From the NCBI GenBank assembly GCA_964423615.1, contig CAYRFQ010000021.1:1-64000 (forward strand): a stretch of DNA of 64,000 bases, read 5' to 3'. This DNA is from CAYRFQ01 sp964423615 (GTDB lineage: Bacteria > Planctomycetota > Planctomycetia > Gemmatales > Gemmataceae). This document shows, piece by piece, positions 35,307 to 45,600 of this stretch (position 1 is the first letter of the stretch; every line of letters starts with the position of its first letter). Position numbers and translations under genes: made by a program. The notes beneath the pieces are model-generated. The model saw only the letters and a program-made list of their open reading frames with translations. It did no database searches and was not told the origin of the DNA.

Positions 35307-36617
35307 TTACTTTTTGTAGTCTCCGACTTCGGGGGCATCCGGATTGGCTCCTGGGCCGAAATACCGGAGTATGACAAGGTCCTCACTTCCGGTGTTCTTG
35401 TACGTGACGCCCGCGGTCGCAGCTTCATGGCTCACGAAATATTCGTCTTCGGGGAGGTCCTCGAAACGCAGCATGGCTGGAGTTTGGATTGGGTGATCTC
35501 CGATGAGCCCGCTCCCCTGGACGGCGATCAAGCCATGCGCTCCGTTATCTTCGATCGTGATTTCTTGGTCGGGATAAATGGTCAGTTCTTTGGCGGAGAA
35601 GAGTTGATCGCCTTCGATCGTCCCATAGACGATCCAATGATCAACGTAGCAGTTCTCTTCCTCGTGATGGACGATCGGCTCCAAGTAATGGCTGTCCTTG
35701 AAGTTGGGGTTGACGTTCTTTTCCCAGTCGAGAGCCTCGATCAGATGATCTAGATCTTTGTGCTTGCCCTTGGGAAAATCTTTGAGGAGAAGTTCTTTCG
35801 GAACGTATCGCCCTTCGACCATCGATTGGTACATGGCAAAGACATCCGATCCCCATTGCGGCTCAAACGTAACGAGAGATCCGGGTGCGTGAAGAACACA
35901 AGGCGGAACCAACCATCCCGTACCCGGTTTGAGGCGATAGGCCTTGCTATAATCGAGGATTCCGTTATCACCCTCATCCCAACGGGCTAAACACTCCTTG
36001 ATCTCTTCCTTCGTCGTTCCAGGTTCGAGCCCGAAGAACGTGTATGGGAAATTGTTGAGGGTCTTGTTTAGCTGGGGGGGGAAATAATACGACTCGGGTT
36101 TACCCTCTTGATTGTTGACGAGTTTGGCTTGTTCATTGCTTTGGTGCATGTGGTGCGGGATTGGCCCCATGTTGTCAAAGAACTTACTGTAAACAGGCCA
36201 ACGGCCATAGTTTTCGAAAATCGGTCCGAGTAAACGCTCGCCTTGTTCCTCGGCGGCAATGGCCTCACGAAGTGTAAACTTCTTCTTGCCGCCCACCACG
36301 ACGTAGCTCAAGCCTTCATCCCAGAGGGTCTCTGGTCCGTTCTCTGCCCTTGTTGTGGACGAGAACCATCGCTCGTCGATTCCACCACGGTGTGCGCCGA
36401 ACTTGTAGAGATCGTCCGGATGAAGCTTGAGCCGCCGACCAGGCATCAAGAACGACCGTGGTACCCACGTCGGAGCAAGCCGCAAGATACCCTTGCCTTC
36501 GTCGATCGCTTTCTCGATAACGCTGGCTTTGGTTTTTTCTTTGGGATGGAGGCCGATCTTCGAAGTCGAACTCGAAGTCTTCTTCGTCTTGGTATTAGCG
36601 CTGCTTTTTTTCGCCAT
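35307..36617 (-). CDS. Cupin protein, mannose-6-phosphate-isomerase-like
   Basis: A 436-residue two-cupin protein. A Lys/Ser/Thr-rich N-terminus (residues 1-22) is followed by LRLAPTWVPRSFLMPGRRLKLHPDDLY. The first cupin has PIPHHMHQSNEQAK (His cluster for a metal) and the second has YPDQEITIEDNGAHGLIAVQGSG, with TYKNTGSEDLVILRYFGPG at the end. Class I mannose-6-phosphate isomerases have the same kind of His-rich metal site; sugar-phosphate isomerisation is the best guess. It starts the two-gene unit with the xylose-isomerase-like gene. Confidence 0.75.
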   Translation of the reverse strand: MAKKSSANTKTKKTSSSTSKIGLHPKEKTKASVIEKAIDEGKGILRLAPTWVPRSFLMPGRRLKLHPDDLYKFGAHRGGIDERWFSSTTRAENGPETLWDEGLSYVVVGGKKKFTLREAIAAEEQGERLLGPIFENYGRWPVYSKFFDNMGPIPHHMHQSNEQAKLVNNQEGKPESYYFPPQLNKTLNNFPYTFFGLEPGTTKEEIKECLARWDEGDNGILDYSKAYRLKPGTGWLVPPCVLHAPGSLVTFEPQWGSDVFAMYQSMVEGRYVPKELLLKDFPKGKHKDLDHLIEALDWEKNVNPNFKDSHYLEPIVHHEEENCYVDHWIVYGTIEGDQLFSAKELTIYPDQEITIEDNGAHGLIAVQGSGLIGDHPIQTPAMLRFEDLPEDEYFVSHEAATAGVTYKNTGSEDLVILRYFGPGANPDAPEVGDYKK

Positions 36618-36936
36618 CTGGGGACTCTCCTGCTGAAACTCTATGTGGTGATGTTCAGGAAAAATATCGGTTTGTCAAAATGCGGAGGACCAAAGAGGCA
36701 CGTGAGCCCACTTTTTTGTGCAATCTTGTCTATCCATCAAACTCACGCGCAAGTACGGCTCGCGAATGTCGTCTAGATTTAGAAAAGCGAAGTTGCTTCC
36801 CGCACTAAAGATCAAACCGGACTGTAAAAGTTTAAAGAATTGCGACGAAACGACGAACCACTTTACAAATGGCCCTGTCCGTGCAGTACAAGTTTGTAGT
36901 TTTGTCCCTTAACTGCCCTTTTTACCGAGGCCCATA
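36618..36936. other. Divergent intergenic region
   Basis: About 320 bases between the cupin gene and the pseudo-receiver gene. A+T-rich with no recognised gene or strong hairpin. Confidence 0.4.
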
Positions 36937-37329
36937 ATGTCTCCTCATTTGTTTCAAAATGCAAATCGACGGCACCTGGTGTTGGCGACTGCCAATCGTC
37001 AACTGGCATCTGATCACCAGCGATCTTTGCAGGAGATAGGTTGGGAGGCCCGTTTGGCCAGTTCAGGTTATGCTGCTCGTCGGCTCGCTCAGGAAGGGCA
37101 CCCGGAACTGGTCATAGTCGAGGAGCGTCTTCCAGAGGAAAGTGGCTGGTTGACCTGTGCCAAATTATCGTTCGTCGAACCGCGTCCAGAAGTCCTTTTA
37201 TTATGTGACCACATCACTGCTCAGACCCGCAAGAGGGCACTGTTCGTAGGTGTGCGAGTCGAGTCGGTTCGAGAAGACTTGGTTGCCTTGCTTTCCAATT
37301 GGCCCCAGAGAATCGCCTGCGCGTCCTGA
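36937..37329 (+). CDS. Degenerate response-regulator receiver domain
   Basis: A 130-residue single-domain protein that follows the receiver fold order: strand HLVLATANRQ, helix, GWEARLASSGYAA, strand PELVIVEERLPEESGW, strand EVLLLCDHI, and a final VGVRVESVREDLVALL helix. The phospho-acceptor Asp is replaced by Glu (E62 in VEERLP), the N-terminal acidic pair is missing (LATAN) and the conserved Lys is absent. It is therefore probably not phosphorylated; Glu may mimic the phosphorylated state. No histidine kinase is adjacent. Start ATG fits the fold boundary. Confidence 0.65.
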   Translation: MSPHLFQNANRRHLVLATANRQLASDHQRSLQEIGWEARLASSGYAARRLAQEGHPELVIVEERLPEESGWLTCAKLSFVEPRPEVLLLCDHITAQTRKRALFVGVRVESVREDLVALLSNWPQRIACAS

Positions 37330-37382
37330 CGTTCCTGAAACCTTTTTTACGACTCCCTGGGATTTCCCAACGATCGGTGAAA

Positions 37383-37850
37383 CTACTCGAGTTCGAACTG
37401 ACACTCGACCTCGACCGGGATGTTCCCAGGGAGTGAACCCATTCCGACAGCACTTCTGGTTCCGACGCCTGCCTCTTCTCCAAACACTTCCGCCATCAAT
37501 TCCGAAAAGCCGTTGATGACTTGAGGATGATCTTGGAAATCGGGCGTCGAGTTGACCATTCCCAACGTTTTCACAATACGCTTGACTTTGTCCAACGTCC
37601 CAAGTTTGTCCCGTAACGTCGCCAACATCGCTAGCCCGACAACCCGAGCTGCTTCCTTGCCCTGTTCCAGGGTCATATCGTCGCCAACACGACCACTGAG
37701 CAATGTCTTGTCAGGCTGGAGAGGACCATGCCCCGAAACGTAGAGCATGTTGCCGACCTGGAGGGACGTTACGTACTTGGCCACGGGCTTGGGAGCTGGC
37801 GGGAGTGTCAGATTCAATTCTTGGATGCGGGCGTCTGCTCCGGCAGGCAT
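37383..37850 (-). CDS. RidA/YjgF-family protein
   Basis: A 155-residue protein from ATG 37850 with AAAGGA upstream. The RidA-like segments are YVTSLQVGNMLYVSGHGPLQ, KEAARVVGLAMLATLRDKLGTLDKVKRIVK, LGMVNSTPDFQDHPQVINGFSELMAEVFGEE and a C-terminal GTRSAVGMGSLPGNIPVEVE with the conserved Arg. It resembles the YoaB-like subgroup (GSLPGN...VE). Canonical RidA hydrolyses reactive imines from PLP enzymes; subgroup function is less certain. It is convergent with the pseudo-receiver gene, with only 53 bases between their stops. The upstream in-frame start at 37973 adds a non-family extension and was rejected. Confidence 0.85.
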   Translation of the reverse strand: MPAGADARIQELNLTLPPAPKPVAKYVTSLQVGNMLYVSGHGPLQPDKTLLSGRVGDDMTLEQGKEAARVVGLAMLATLRDKLGTLDKVKRIVKTLGMVNSTPDFQDHPQVINGFSELMAEVFGEEAGVGTRSAVGMGSLPGNIPVEVECQFELE

Positions 37851-38223
37851 GAGTAGTTCCTTTTCTCGCGTTAAGGCTGAACAATGGCCCAATTCACTTG
37901 GGCCAAATAGGACGAGATCACTCGTCGATAGCATCACGCTGGATTGGGAATAATCCACCAATCCGAAACGCAATCGAAGTGAAAAACGTCTTCTAAACTA
38001 CGTTTCTAGGTAGTGAAAAAACCAACAACGCTCAACAAATGAATGTTGAGCGAACCCTAGTAGATCGCACTGTTAGTGTAGGGTCAAGGAACCGATACGG
38101 AAATCAAAAGAATTGAGGAAAATACATCAAGTTTTGTCGTTTTGGTCGGAGCCGTCATCGTCTCGAACACTGGAACAATTTCCCGCTACAATAACTTGAG
38201 AAACCAAACCAACAGGAAATCTC
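37851..38223. other. Divergent intergenic region with two hairpins
   Basis: About 370 bases between the RidA-like and TIGR02996-LRR genes. It holds two tandem inverted repeats (38029-38052 and 38054-38084) described separately, and a candidate -10-like CTACAATAA shortly before the LRR gene. Confidence 0.5.
38029..38084. ncRNA. Two adjacent stem-loops, possible small structured RNA
   Basis: CGCTCAAC (38029-38036) pairs perfectly with GTTGAGCG (38045-38052); one base later ACCCTA (38054-38059) pairs with TAGGGT (38079-38084), with an inner CACT/AGTG stem (38068-38071, 38075-38078). Two adjacent structures in a divergent gap could belong to a 5' leader or a small RNA; they could also terminate a transcript. 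Confidence 0.35.
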
Positions 38224-39507
38224 ATGACGACCAAAGCCAACCTCTACCAAGGGATTCTCGAAGAACCCGACAACGACGAGTTGCGTCTCATCTACGCCGA
38301 CTGGTGCGATGAAAATGACGACTCCGAACGTGCTGAATTCATCCGCATACAGATCCAACTCGAAGACCTTGGCGAATACGACGACCAGTATTTCGATCTC
38401 AAGGAGAGAGAAGAAGAGCTGCTCGTTAGCCACGCTTCACGATGGACAGACGAAATTCGGCAAGAACTCTTTCGAATTGGAATTGACGCCTCGGATTTAA
38501 ATTATCACTTCCAACGTGGATTCGTAGAGTTTCTCACACCCTACAAAGTGTGGTGGCCTCGCCTAGCAATGGTACGTTGGATTATCCCGATTGGCTCACC
38601 GAGGTGGATGTGCGAGAGGAAAGACCAGTTCGAACAGATTGTGAAAGGTGATGGTGTCGTTCGATTGCGGAGCCTCGCCATAAAAGGGTCGAAAGTGCCC
38701 GCAAGAAAATTGGCGAAATTATTGAAATCCGACCTCAGTCGCTGCGTTCGGAAACTCGATTTCGTTGATGGTGGTGTCGATAGCCAGACAGTCATTTATG
38801 CTGTAGCGGTGTCTCGACACCTCACTCAACTACGGGACCTCAACCTCTCTCGCACCTCACTTGATGACATGGCGATAAGTGCCTTGACCAAATCTCCAAA
38901 CGTTGCAAAGGTGCGTTCCCTTAATCTTGGGTGGGCTCACCTTCGTGACACTGGATTCAGTGCTATCGCGGAATCAACACAGCTATCCCAATTGCAGTTT
39001 CTTAATGTTTGGGCCAACGACATCACATCGGCAAGTCTTCATGCCTTTTCGACCTTTGGCGGACCTGGCCAATTGCGAGAACTGCAAATGAGTTACAACA
39101 CCATTGGAGACGACGGGGCCATTGCTCTGGCGCACTCAACTCGTCTCACAAAGCTCCAAAAGCTACACGCGTGGCGAGTAGGGCTAGGAGCAAAAGGTGC
39201 AGCTGCACTCGCCGAATCGGAGTTCCTCGGCCAACTGCGAGAACTCGTCTGTCCCTGTAACGCGATGCAAGACCGGGGCGCGACGGCCTTAGCTCGCAGC
39301 ACCAAATTGAGAATGCTATCCATCCTCGACTTGAGCGAGAACAACATCGGGAGCCAAGGTGCTCGAGCCTTCGCCAGGGCTTTGGAAAAGTATCTACCCA
39401 ATCTTCGGCTACTTTGTCTCATGGGCAATCCGATTCCTCCCAAGGCTTGTCGAATTCTGAAACGAGCCGCAGAGTGTCGAGGAGTTGAAGTGCATCTCGA
39501 CGAATGA
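38224..39507 (+). CDS. TIGR02996-domain leucine-rich-repeat protein
   Basis: A 427-residue protein. The first 55 residues are the TIGR02996 'repeat-companion' domain (LYQGILEEPDNDELRLIYADWCDENDDSERAEFIRIQI), a signature found almost only in Gemmataceae-type planctomycetes. Residues about 60-150 link it to at least seven leucine-rich repeats of about 24-28 residues (LRDLNLSRTSLDDMAISAL, LRSLNLGWAHLRDTGFSAI type) to the end. Expected to be a cytoplasmic protein-binding scaffold. The pairing of TIGR02996 with LRRs is the commonest one for this domain. Start ATG is followed directly by the domain, so it is well placed. Confidence 0.9.
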   Translation: MTTKANLYQGILEEPDNDELRLIYADWCDENDDSERAEFIRIQIQLEDLGEYDDQYFDLKEREEELLVSHASRWTDEIRQELFRIGIDASDLNYHFQRGFVEFLTPYKVWWPRLAMVRWIIPIGSPRWMCERKDQFEQIVKGDGVVRLRSLAIKGSKVPARKLAKLLKSDLSRCVRKLDFVDGGVDSQTVIYAVAVSRHLTQLRDLNLSRTSLDDMAISALTKSPNVAKVRSLNLGWAHLRDTGFSAIAESTQLSQLQFLNVWANDITSASLHAFSTFGGPGQLRELQMSYNTIGDDGAIALAHSTRLTKLQKLHAWRVGLGAKGAAALAESEFLGQLRELVCPCNAMQDRGATALARSTKLRMLSILDLSENNIGSQGARAFARALEKYLPNLRLLCLMGNPIPPKACRILKRAAECRGVEVHLDE

Positions 39508-39601
39508 AAGGGCATTGAGAGTTCCCAACAACCTCCGTGAGCCCTCTTGTAGTGTCGTAAAAGGATCACGGCAAATGGGATGCACAACAACTTTCAACAC
39601 G

Positions 39602-42600
39602 TCACTCCCCATTCACCCGCAACCCTGCGGTAAACGCCGGAACCGTTTGAAACAGATCCCCCACAACTGGATAAACCCGAGGCTCCGCCTGCCGTTGGTT
39701 GAGAACCATGATGGGAGCCTCAGGATCTCGGTTAAAAGCAATGATCGTAGCTCGTGGGCCAATATAGTTCAGATGTTGGGGTGCACCGCTGACGCCGATG
39801 GCAAGGAGCACTTGAGGGTTAACGTTCACACCAGACTGTCCGATCTGGCGATCGACGGGAAGTAAGTGGAGTTCCTCGGTCACCTTTCGTGATCCCCCGA
39901 CGATCAGCCCACGTACACGCAGCTCTTTGAGAGTCTCCACCAACGGAGTGATCACATTTTCATAACCATCTCGATTACCAACTCCGAAGCCAACATCCAC
40001 GATGAATTCAGCATCGGTCAGTCTTATGACATCGGCTGCCTGACGGACCTCCTCGAGTAGCCGTTGAATGTCATCTTGGTTGAACATTCTCTCGAAATCA
40101 GGCTTCCACAGTTGGACTTGAGTGTGAACCGGAGGAGCAGGAGACATCGCTCCTACTTGCGCATCACTCGCGAGGGATACCCACCAGACGCCATCTGTGC
40201 CATTAAAGATGGACTGTTGACTCCGGACTTTTCCCTTGAGCCGCAATGTCTCGACCACAAGCCCACCTTCCTGACGGTCGAGTTCCGCGACCCGCAGCCA
40301 CACACGATCCTTCGGGAGTCGACGCGCACCCAAAGTAGAGAAAACACCTTCCGTCCAGGGTTCTCCCACAACAGCACGGACGCGAGGGTTTTGGAGCGCC
40401 CAGCACTCCTGAATGATACGACGGCGAAAGGCTCGCGAGTTCAAATTCTCGCAGGGTACCAAGACAATGCTCGGTACGTTCCAACTCGCCACCTCGGACA
40501 CCACCTCTCGCGAGTGAGTCTTATCGGAGGGGATCAGAACAACCAAAGCAACGGGTGTCTGTGTTACGAGGGAAACGAACTGAGCTGCCTCAACGGTGAT
40601 CTTGGCGGTCGATTCGAGATGTCCCGCCTCATCTGTCGAGATGACTGCCAGTGTCCATGGATGAAAAGCGGCTTCCGGTGCAAAACATGGGACACTCACC
40701 TCTTCGACTTGCAAGCCCGCAGTGGTGCGAGTTCCATTCTGAGTCGCATGATACGAACCGCCACTCTTCGCACCAACTGTGTCAAGAAGCAGATGACTGG
40801 CTTCCAACGGCAGTAATCGTTCCGGGAGCTTCGAATCATTCGCAGGGGTACCTACACTTTGGAGAGCAAATTGAACCGGAACCGAAGAGATCTCCTCCGG
40901 CCAGGGGAGAGTTTCTACGTGTTTGGACAACCCCGCAATGTAACCCTCAATCGCGAATCGTCGAAGTGGCTGTCCATCGATGACCGTGAGAGTTGCAGGC
41001 AGGTCCCGCGAGTTCACAGCTTCGTTGGCAACAAGCAGGACCGACCTCTCGGTCTCGGTGGAACGAACCTCGACCGTGTTTACTTCCCCTTGGTGAGGCG
41101 TCCCAAGCGCCTCTCCAACCAACATTGCGAGTGTGCCTTCTTCACCAAAAGTTCCCGAACCACCTCCCAAAATGAGGTCGAACGAAGGTTCCTCTTTGAG
41201 GATCCTGATCAACGCCGAGGACGCCATGTCGAACGAAACACCTTCGTTGGGTGGGACGAGCAGTCTCACTCGATCCACCCCAAGACTCAACAAATCTTGC
41301 AAAGGAGGCACTGTGCTCCAAGGTCCAACGGCGACGATCTCCATCCGACAAAGACCTCTTGCTTGATCTCGAATTCGCAAGGCCACTTCAAGGGCCATCC
41401 GGTCTTCTTCCCGAATGACCAAATAGTCAGCCAGGATCCTGCCATTTTTTACGACCGGTTCTGGGACACCGGGAATTGGAGGTTCGACAACCACAAGGAT
41501 CGAGAAAGGCTCGGTGATGGTACTACTTGAAGCACGCAAAAAATTGTTATTGCCAGTCCGCTGGAACAAGAGGTTGGCGGCTCGAACGGTCGGATCGTAG
41601 AGACCTCGCTCCAGAGATGTCAGTGCTCGTTCGAAGCGATCTAGACGCCCCCGAGCTTCGACAAGACACCGAACGAACGCCCGACGTCCAACAGAAATGA
41701 CGTGTTCCAACTCCGGGGATTCCTCTACTGTCGGACGACGAACGAGCCAGACATATCGGTACAACGTACTGTCTGCAGCCACAGTCCATGCGATGGCCTC
41801 GGAGAGGTAGAAACAACCTGCTTGCAGATTTGGATTCTGCCATAGTTGCTGTCCAAACCGAGATAGAATAGTCTCGGCCAATGACCTCAGGCGACACTTG
41901 AGCTGTTCGAGTTGCTCGATTTCCTTGGGAACGTCGGTGAGATCAGCAGTTGGAGGCTCCTTTGACCAACGCTGTACCACTTCACCGGCCAGGTCCTTCA
42001 GGAGGAAGAATCGTTGTATCTCATTCGTCCCTTCGTAGATATTGAGAACACGGGCATCCCGTTTGCGTTTCTCGACAAGATGTTGCTGGGTCTGGCCAGC
42101 AAGGCCGTGAATGTCTTCTGCGCTTTCGATGAGACTGTGGAGCAACTCGCTGACCAACATTTTGGCAGCGGCAGATTCCGTCCTTGCCGAACGAGTCTTC
42201 TTGTGCTCGAACCTCCCGATGATGTCCCAGGACATCGCTTCGGATAGGAAGCGAATTTCCTCCATACTCTCGAGCCTCCAGGATGCCGTGGCCGTTGGCA
42301 CGTTGTTCTCTGCGGCAAACTTCCGAGACCAATCGGTAATGGATCCCATCTGACACATCGCGGACATCGCAATCCCGGCTCGTCCGATGTTCAGTGTCTC
42401 CAGCGCACTGACCTGACCACGACCTTCTAGACCGATCACGTTCTCACGAGGGACACGGACACCCTGCAGAGACAACTCATTGGTCGGGGACCCACACTGT
42501 CCTAGCTTTTCCTCATCCTTCCCAACGACAAGTCCTTCACAATGCCGGTCAACAATGAAACCGGTAACGCCTTCCTCTGTCTTGGCGTAGAGACACATGA

Positions 42601-45600
42601 TGCCACAAATACGACCGTTGGTGATCCACATTTTCGCACCATGGAGTTCCCAGTAGTCATACCAGAGGGACCCATTCCGTTCACGCAGTTGTGCAACGTC
42701 GGTAAAGTAGACCTTCTCGAAGCCCTTGAGATAATACCGACGTTTCGCAAGGTCATCGGTCTGGTAGTCATATTCGTCGAAGCAGATAGGACCCGGCTCG
42801 GCATCCTCAGACCACCTATAATACGCCTTGTATTCGTTGTGACCGTTGTCCTCGTGCATCTCGAACACTAGACGGTCTGCGTCGATCATGGTTCGACGCT
42901 GATCACTCCCTCTCGGAACGAAGGAGAGTGTTCCATCTGGAGCTTGATCGACCGGTACGGAGTGAAGCTGGGCTCGGGTTCCCACGCGCGCGGTGTCAGA
43001 ACCTGCTGATGGTTCCGTCAGCGCGAATGCAGAAATCTGCCCACTAGAAACCCATCGCAAAAACAGTTCGGCTGCTCGTCGACGTCTTTGGAGTTCATCG
43101 AGGTATTCTGGAGCTCGACTACACACATCTTTCCAACAACTCATCGCGGCGCGGAGGGCAGTCTGCATTCCGTTCAGATTGAATCGTTGTCCTTCGACAC
43201 TTGCCGCTTGCCAATGTTTGCCAAACGAGTGACCAAGGACCCGAAGTGAGGTTGGCTTGAAAACGGCTTTCTTGAGTTGCTCATTCAGTGCAAGGAAGGT
43301 TTTCTCGATATCACGGCCATCTCCCTTTTCGAATAGGCCGAGCAGGTTTGTGAGTTTGTCCTCAATATCGTTCTGAAGGGTGGTATCTTCAACGAACGGC
43401 GTCAGTTCCTTTTCGGCTTTGGGTAGGTCCTTCTTCCAGGCCACCAAAACGGGTGTAGTCCCGAGACTGCTATTGACCTGGATCGTCAGTGACACAGCCC
43501 CGTCCGCTAGCCGATGAGAGTGGGTTGTCAGTAAATAATATTCGGCCTTCGAACTTCCCTTACCTCCCTGAGCCTCGGGTATCGGCATGCGGAAGTATGC
43601 GTTCCGACGAAGGAACTCGACGTCCGAGTCATCTGGCCGGTGCTCTCGTTCGATGTACCGCTCGTACACCAGCCCATCACGAGTCTCTCCAAAGTGTTTC
43701 TGGAGTTCCGTCCGTATCTCGACATCTTTGGCGGCGAGTTGTGGATCAAGTTCGATGACCTCAGGAACGAGTCGAGGGGTGATCATGTCCGTCGGTTTAC
43801 ACAGAAAGTCCCCAGAATTGTACTCAAGGGGGGCTTCCAAAATTTCTGAATACGTGGTGATTGATTCCCCTGGGAACTGAGAGTTGGTAGACCCATGAAC
43901 TGAGATGATCTCTCGCCGTTGGATCAAGCGTTCGAGGTCAGCCACGACGCCCCCAGTGTACTCCAACCAGACCTTGAGTAAGGCAACCTCCGTTTCACAG
44001 TTGTGTCCGTCTTCCATCTTGGCGTGAGTTCGCAGGAGTAAGGCTTTGCTGGCAAACAAGTACGCATCTTGTCGACCCAATTCTTCCATGAACTCCGATG
44101 TCATACTTGTAGGAAGTGCGTCGGATTTCGTTCCGTGGACCCACTCGTTAACGTTCCTCCGGATGTGCGCGCGATGGACTCGGAGTTCGTCGAGTTCGGT
44201 CTGCAACGCCTGCCGCTGGGCTACCTGTTCGAACATCTTGGCTTCGTCTGTGAACCCGATGAGTGGATCAGCTTCATGGTCCCACTCTTGAGTAATCGTC
44301 TTCCCACGAGCACGACAAATACTTGGGTTATCGCGGACGAGGAACCGGAAAGCCGCAGCATCACGGTAGTATTTGGCGAGGAGATCGTCTTCCGAATATC
44401 CCGTCCCTCCAAATACCTGCCCGGCATTGTAGGACACACTTCCGGGAGCTGTCCCAAGGAGTTCCCCCACGATGGCTTTAATGAGCCCCATCCGCTCTTG
44501 GGTGTCCGGTCCGAGGTCGGTCGGGCTTAGAATCTGGTCGAGCGTTTCAATGACATAACGATGAGTAGCGATCTCAGCCACCAGTTTCTTCACAGCCCCG
44601 AACTTACCAATTGCGTCTCGAGACTCTTCATCGTGGAAAAGTCCGGGAAACTGCACTCGTCCGGTCGCGTGCCCGATCGCTCGGCGACACAAGAGGTCAA
44701 CCATCCCAAAGGCCATCGAAGTGATATCCGGCGAGGCAAGAATCTCGTAGGCCCTGAAAAGGTACTCAGCATCGATAGTCAGGCTCTCTTTGGGTTCATG
44801 AATGTTACCACTGACATTGGCAATACCAGCTCCCCGGAACCCAAGGGTTGCGACAGGTTGTACAGTCAGCCCCTGTTGGGTACATTCCTCGGATTTGACA
44901 ATACTCAATTGGTCTCCCTGCAAGACAACGAGGGTATCGGCATGTGCGGCAGGGACGAATAAACTCGAAGCTATTGGGGACTCTTCAACAATTGAAACAA
45001 ACGACATCCAACGCAGGCCTTCCTTGTCCCCATCATGTCCTGCCAGAGTCAGAAGATCCCTGGCCCAAAGGTGTGAAGCAACACGGTATCCCAACGAAGG
45101 ATCACGCTGCCCCAGTTCGGCGAGCACCCACTTACGAATCCGTGTGTGCAAGGTATTTAGAAGGTCATCGGAATTGACTTGAGGAATCGCTCTAATCAGG
45201 CCTAACAGGACATCGTTTTGATCATCTGAGAGTTCCTGTCCGCGGTCCAGATTCCGCCAAACATTGCTCGGCAGCACATCGTCGAGACGAGATGTCCATT
45301 CAAGAACGAAAGCGTCAAGTCCTTCCAGCTTCCGTTCGACTTTGAGCCACTCAGCCCAAGGCTCACCCGAGGTATCCTCGGTACCGAGCCAACGCATGAG
45401 TCCCACGAGGTGGTGAAAACGCAACTGGCGACCATCGGCAGCTGCCCATGACAACTTACCGTTGCTGATGTGGGAAGTCCGCGCCTGGGCTTTTTTCGCG
45501 GCATCTTCAACGAGTTCCTGAACACCGCGGAACGTCGTGTCCGTTCTTGTTGCTTCTTTCTCTTCGGCTATCTTTCGAAGGAGATCCCGAATGGCCACGG

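Noticed and set aside
43070..43420. Possible frameshift or insertion inside the second acyl-CoA dehydrogenase domain
   Set aside because: The frame stays open and the inserted segment is charged and helical; read as a genuine insertion.
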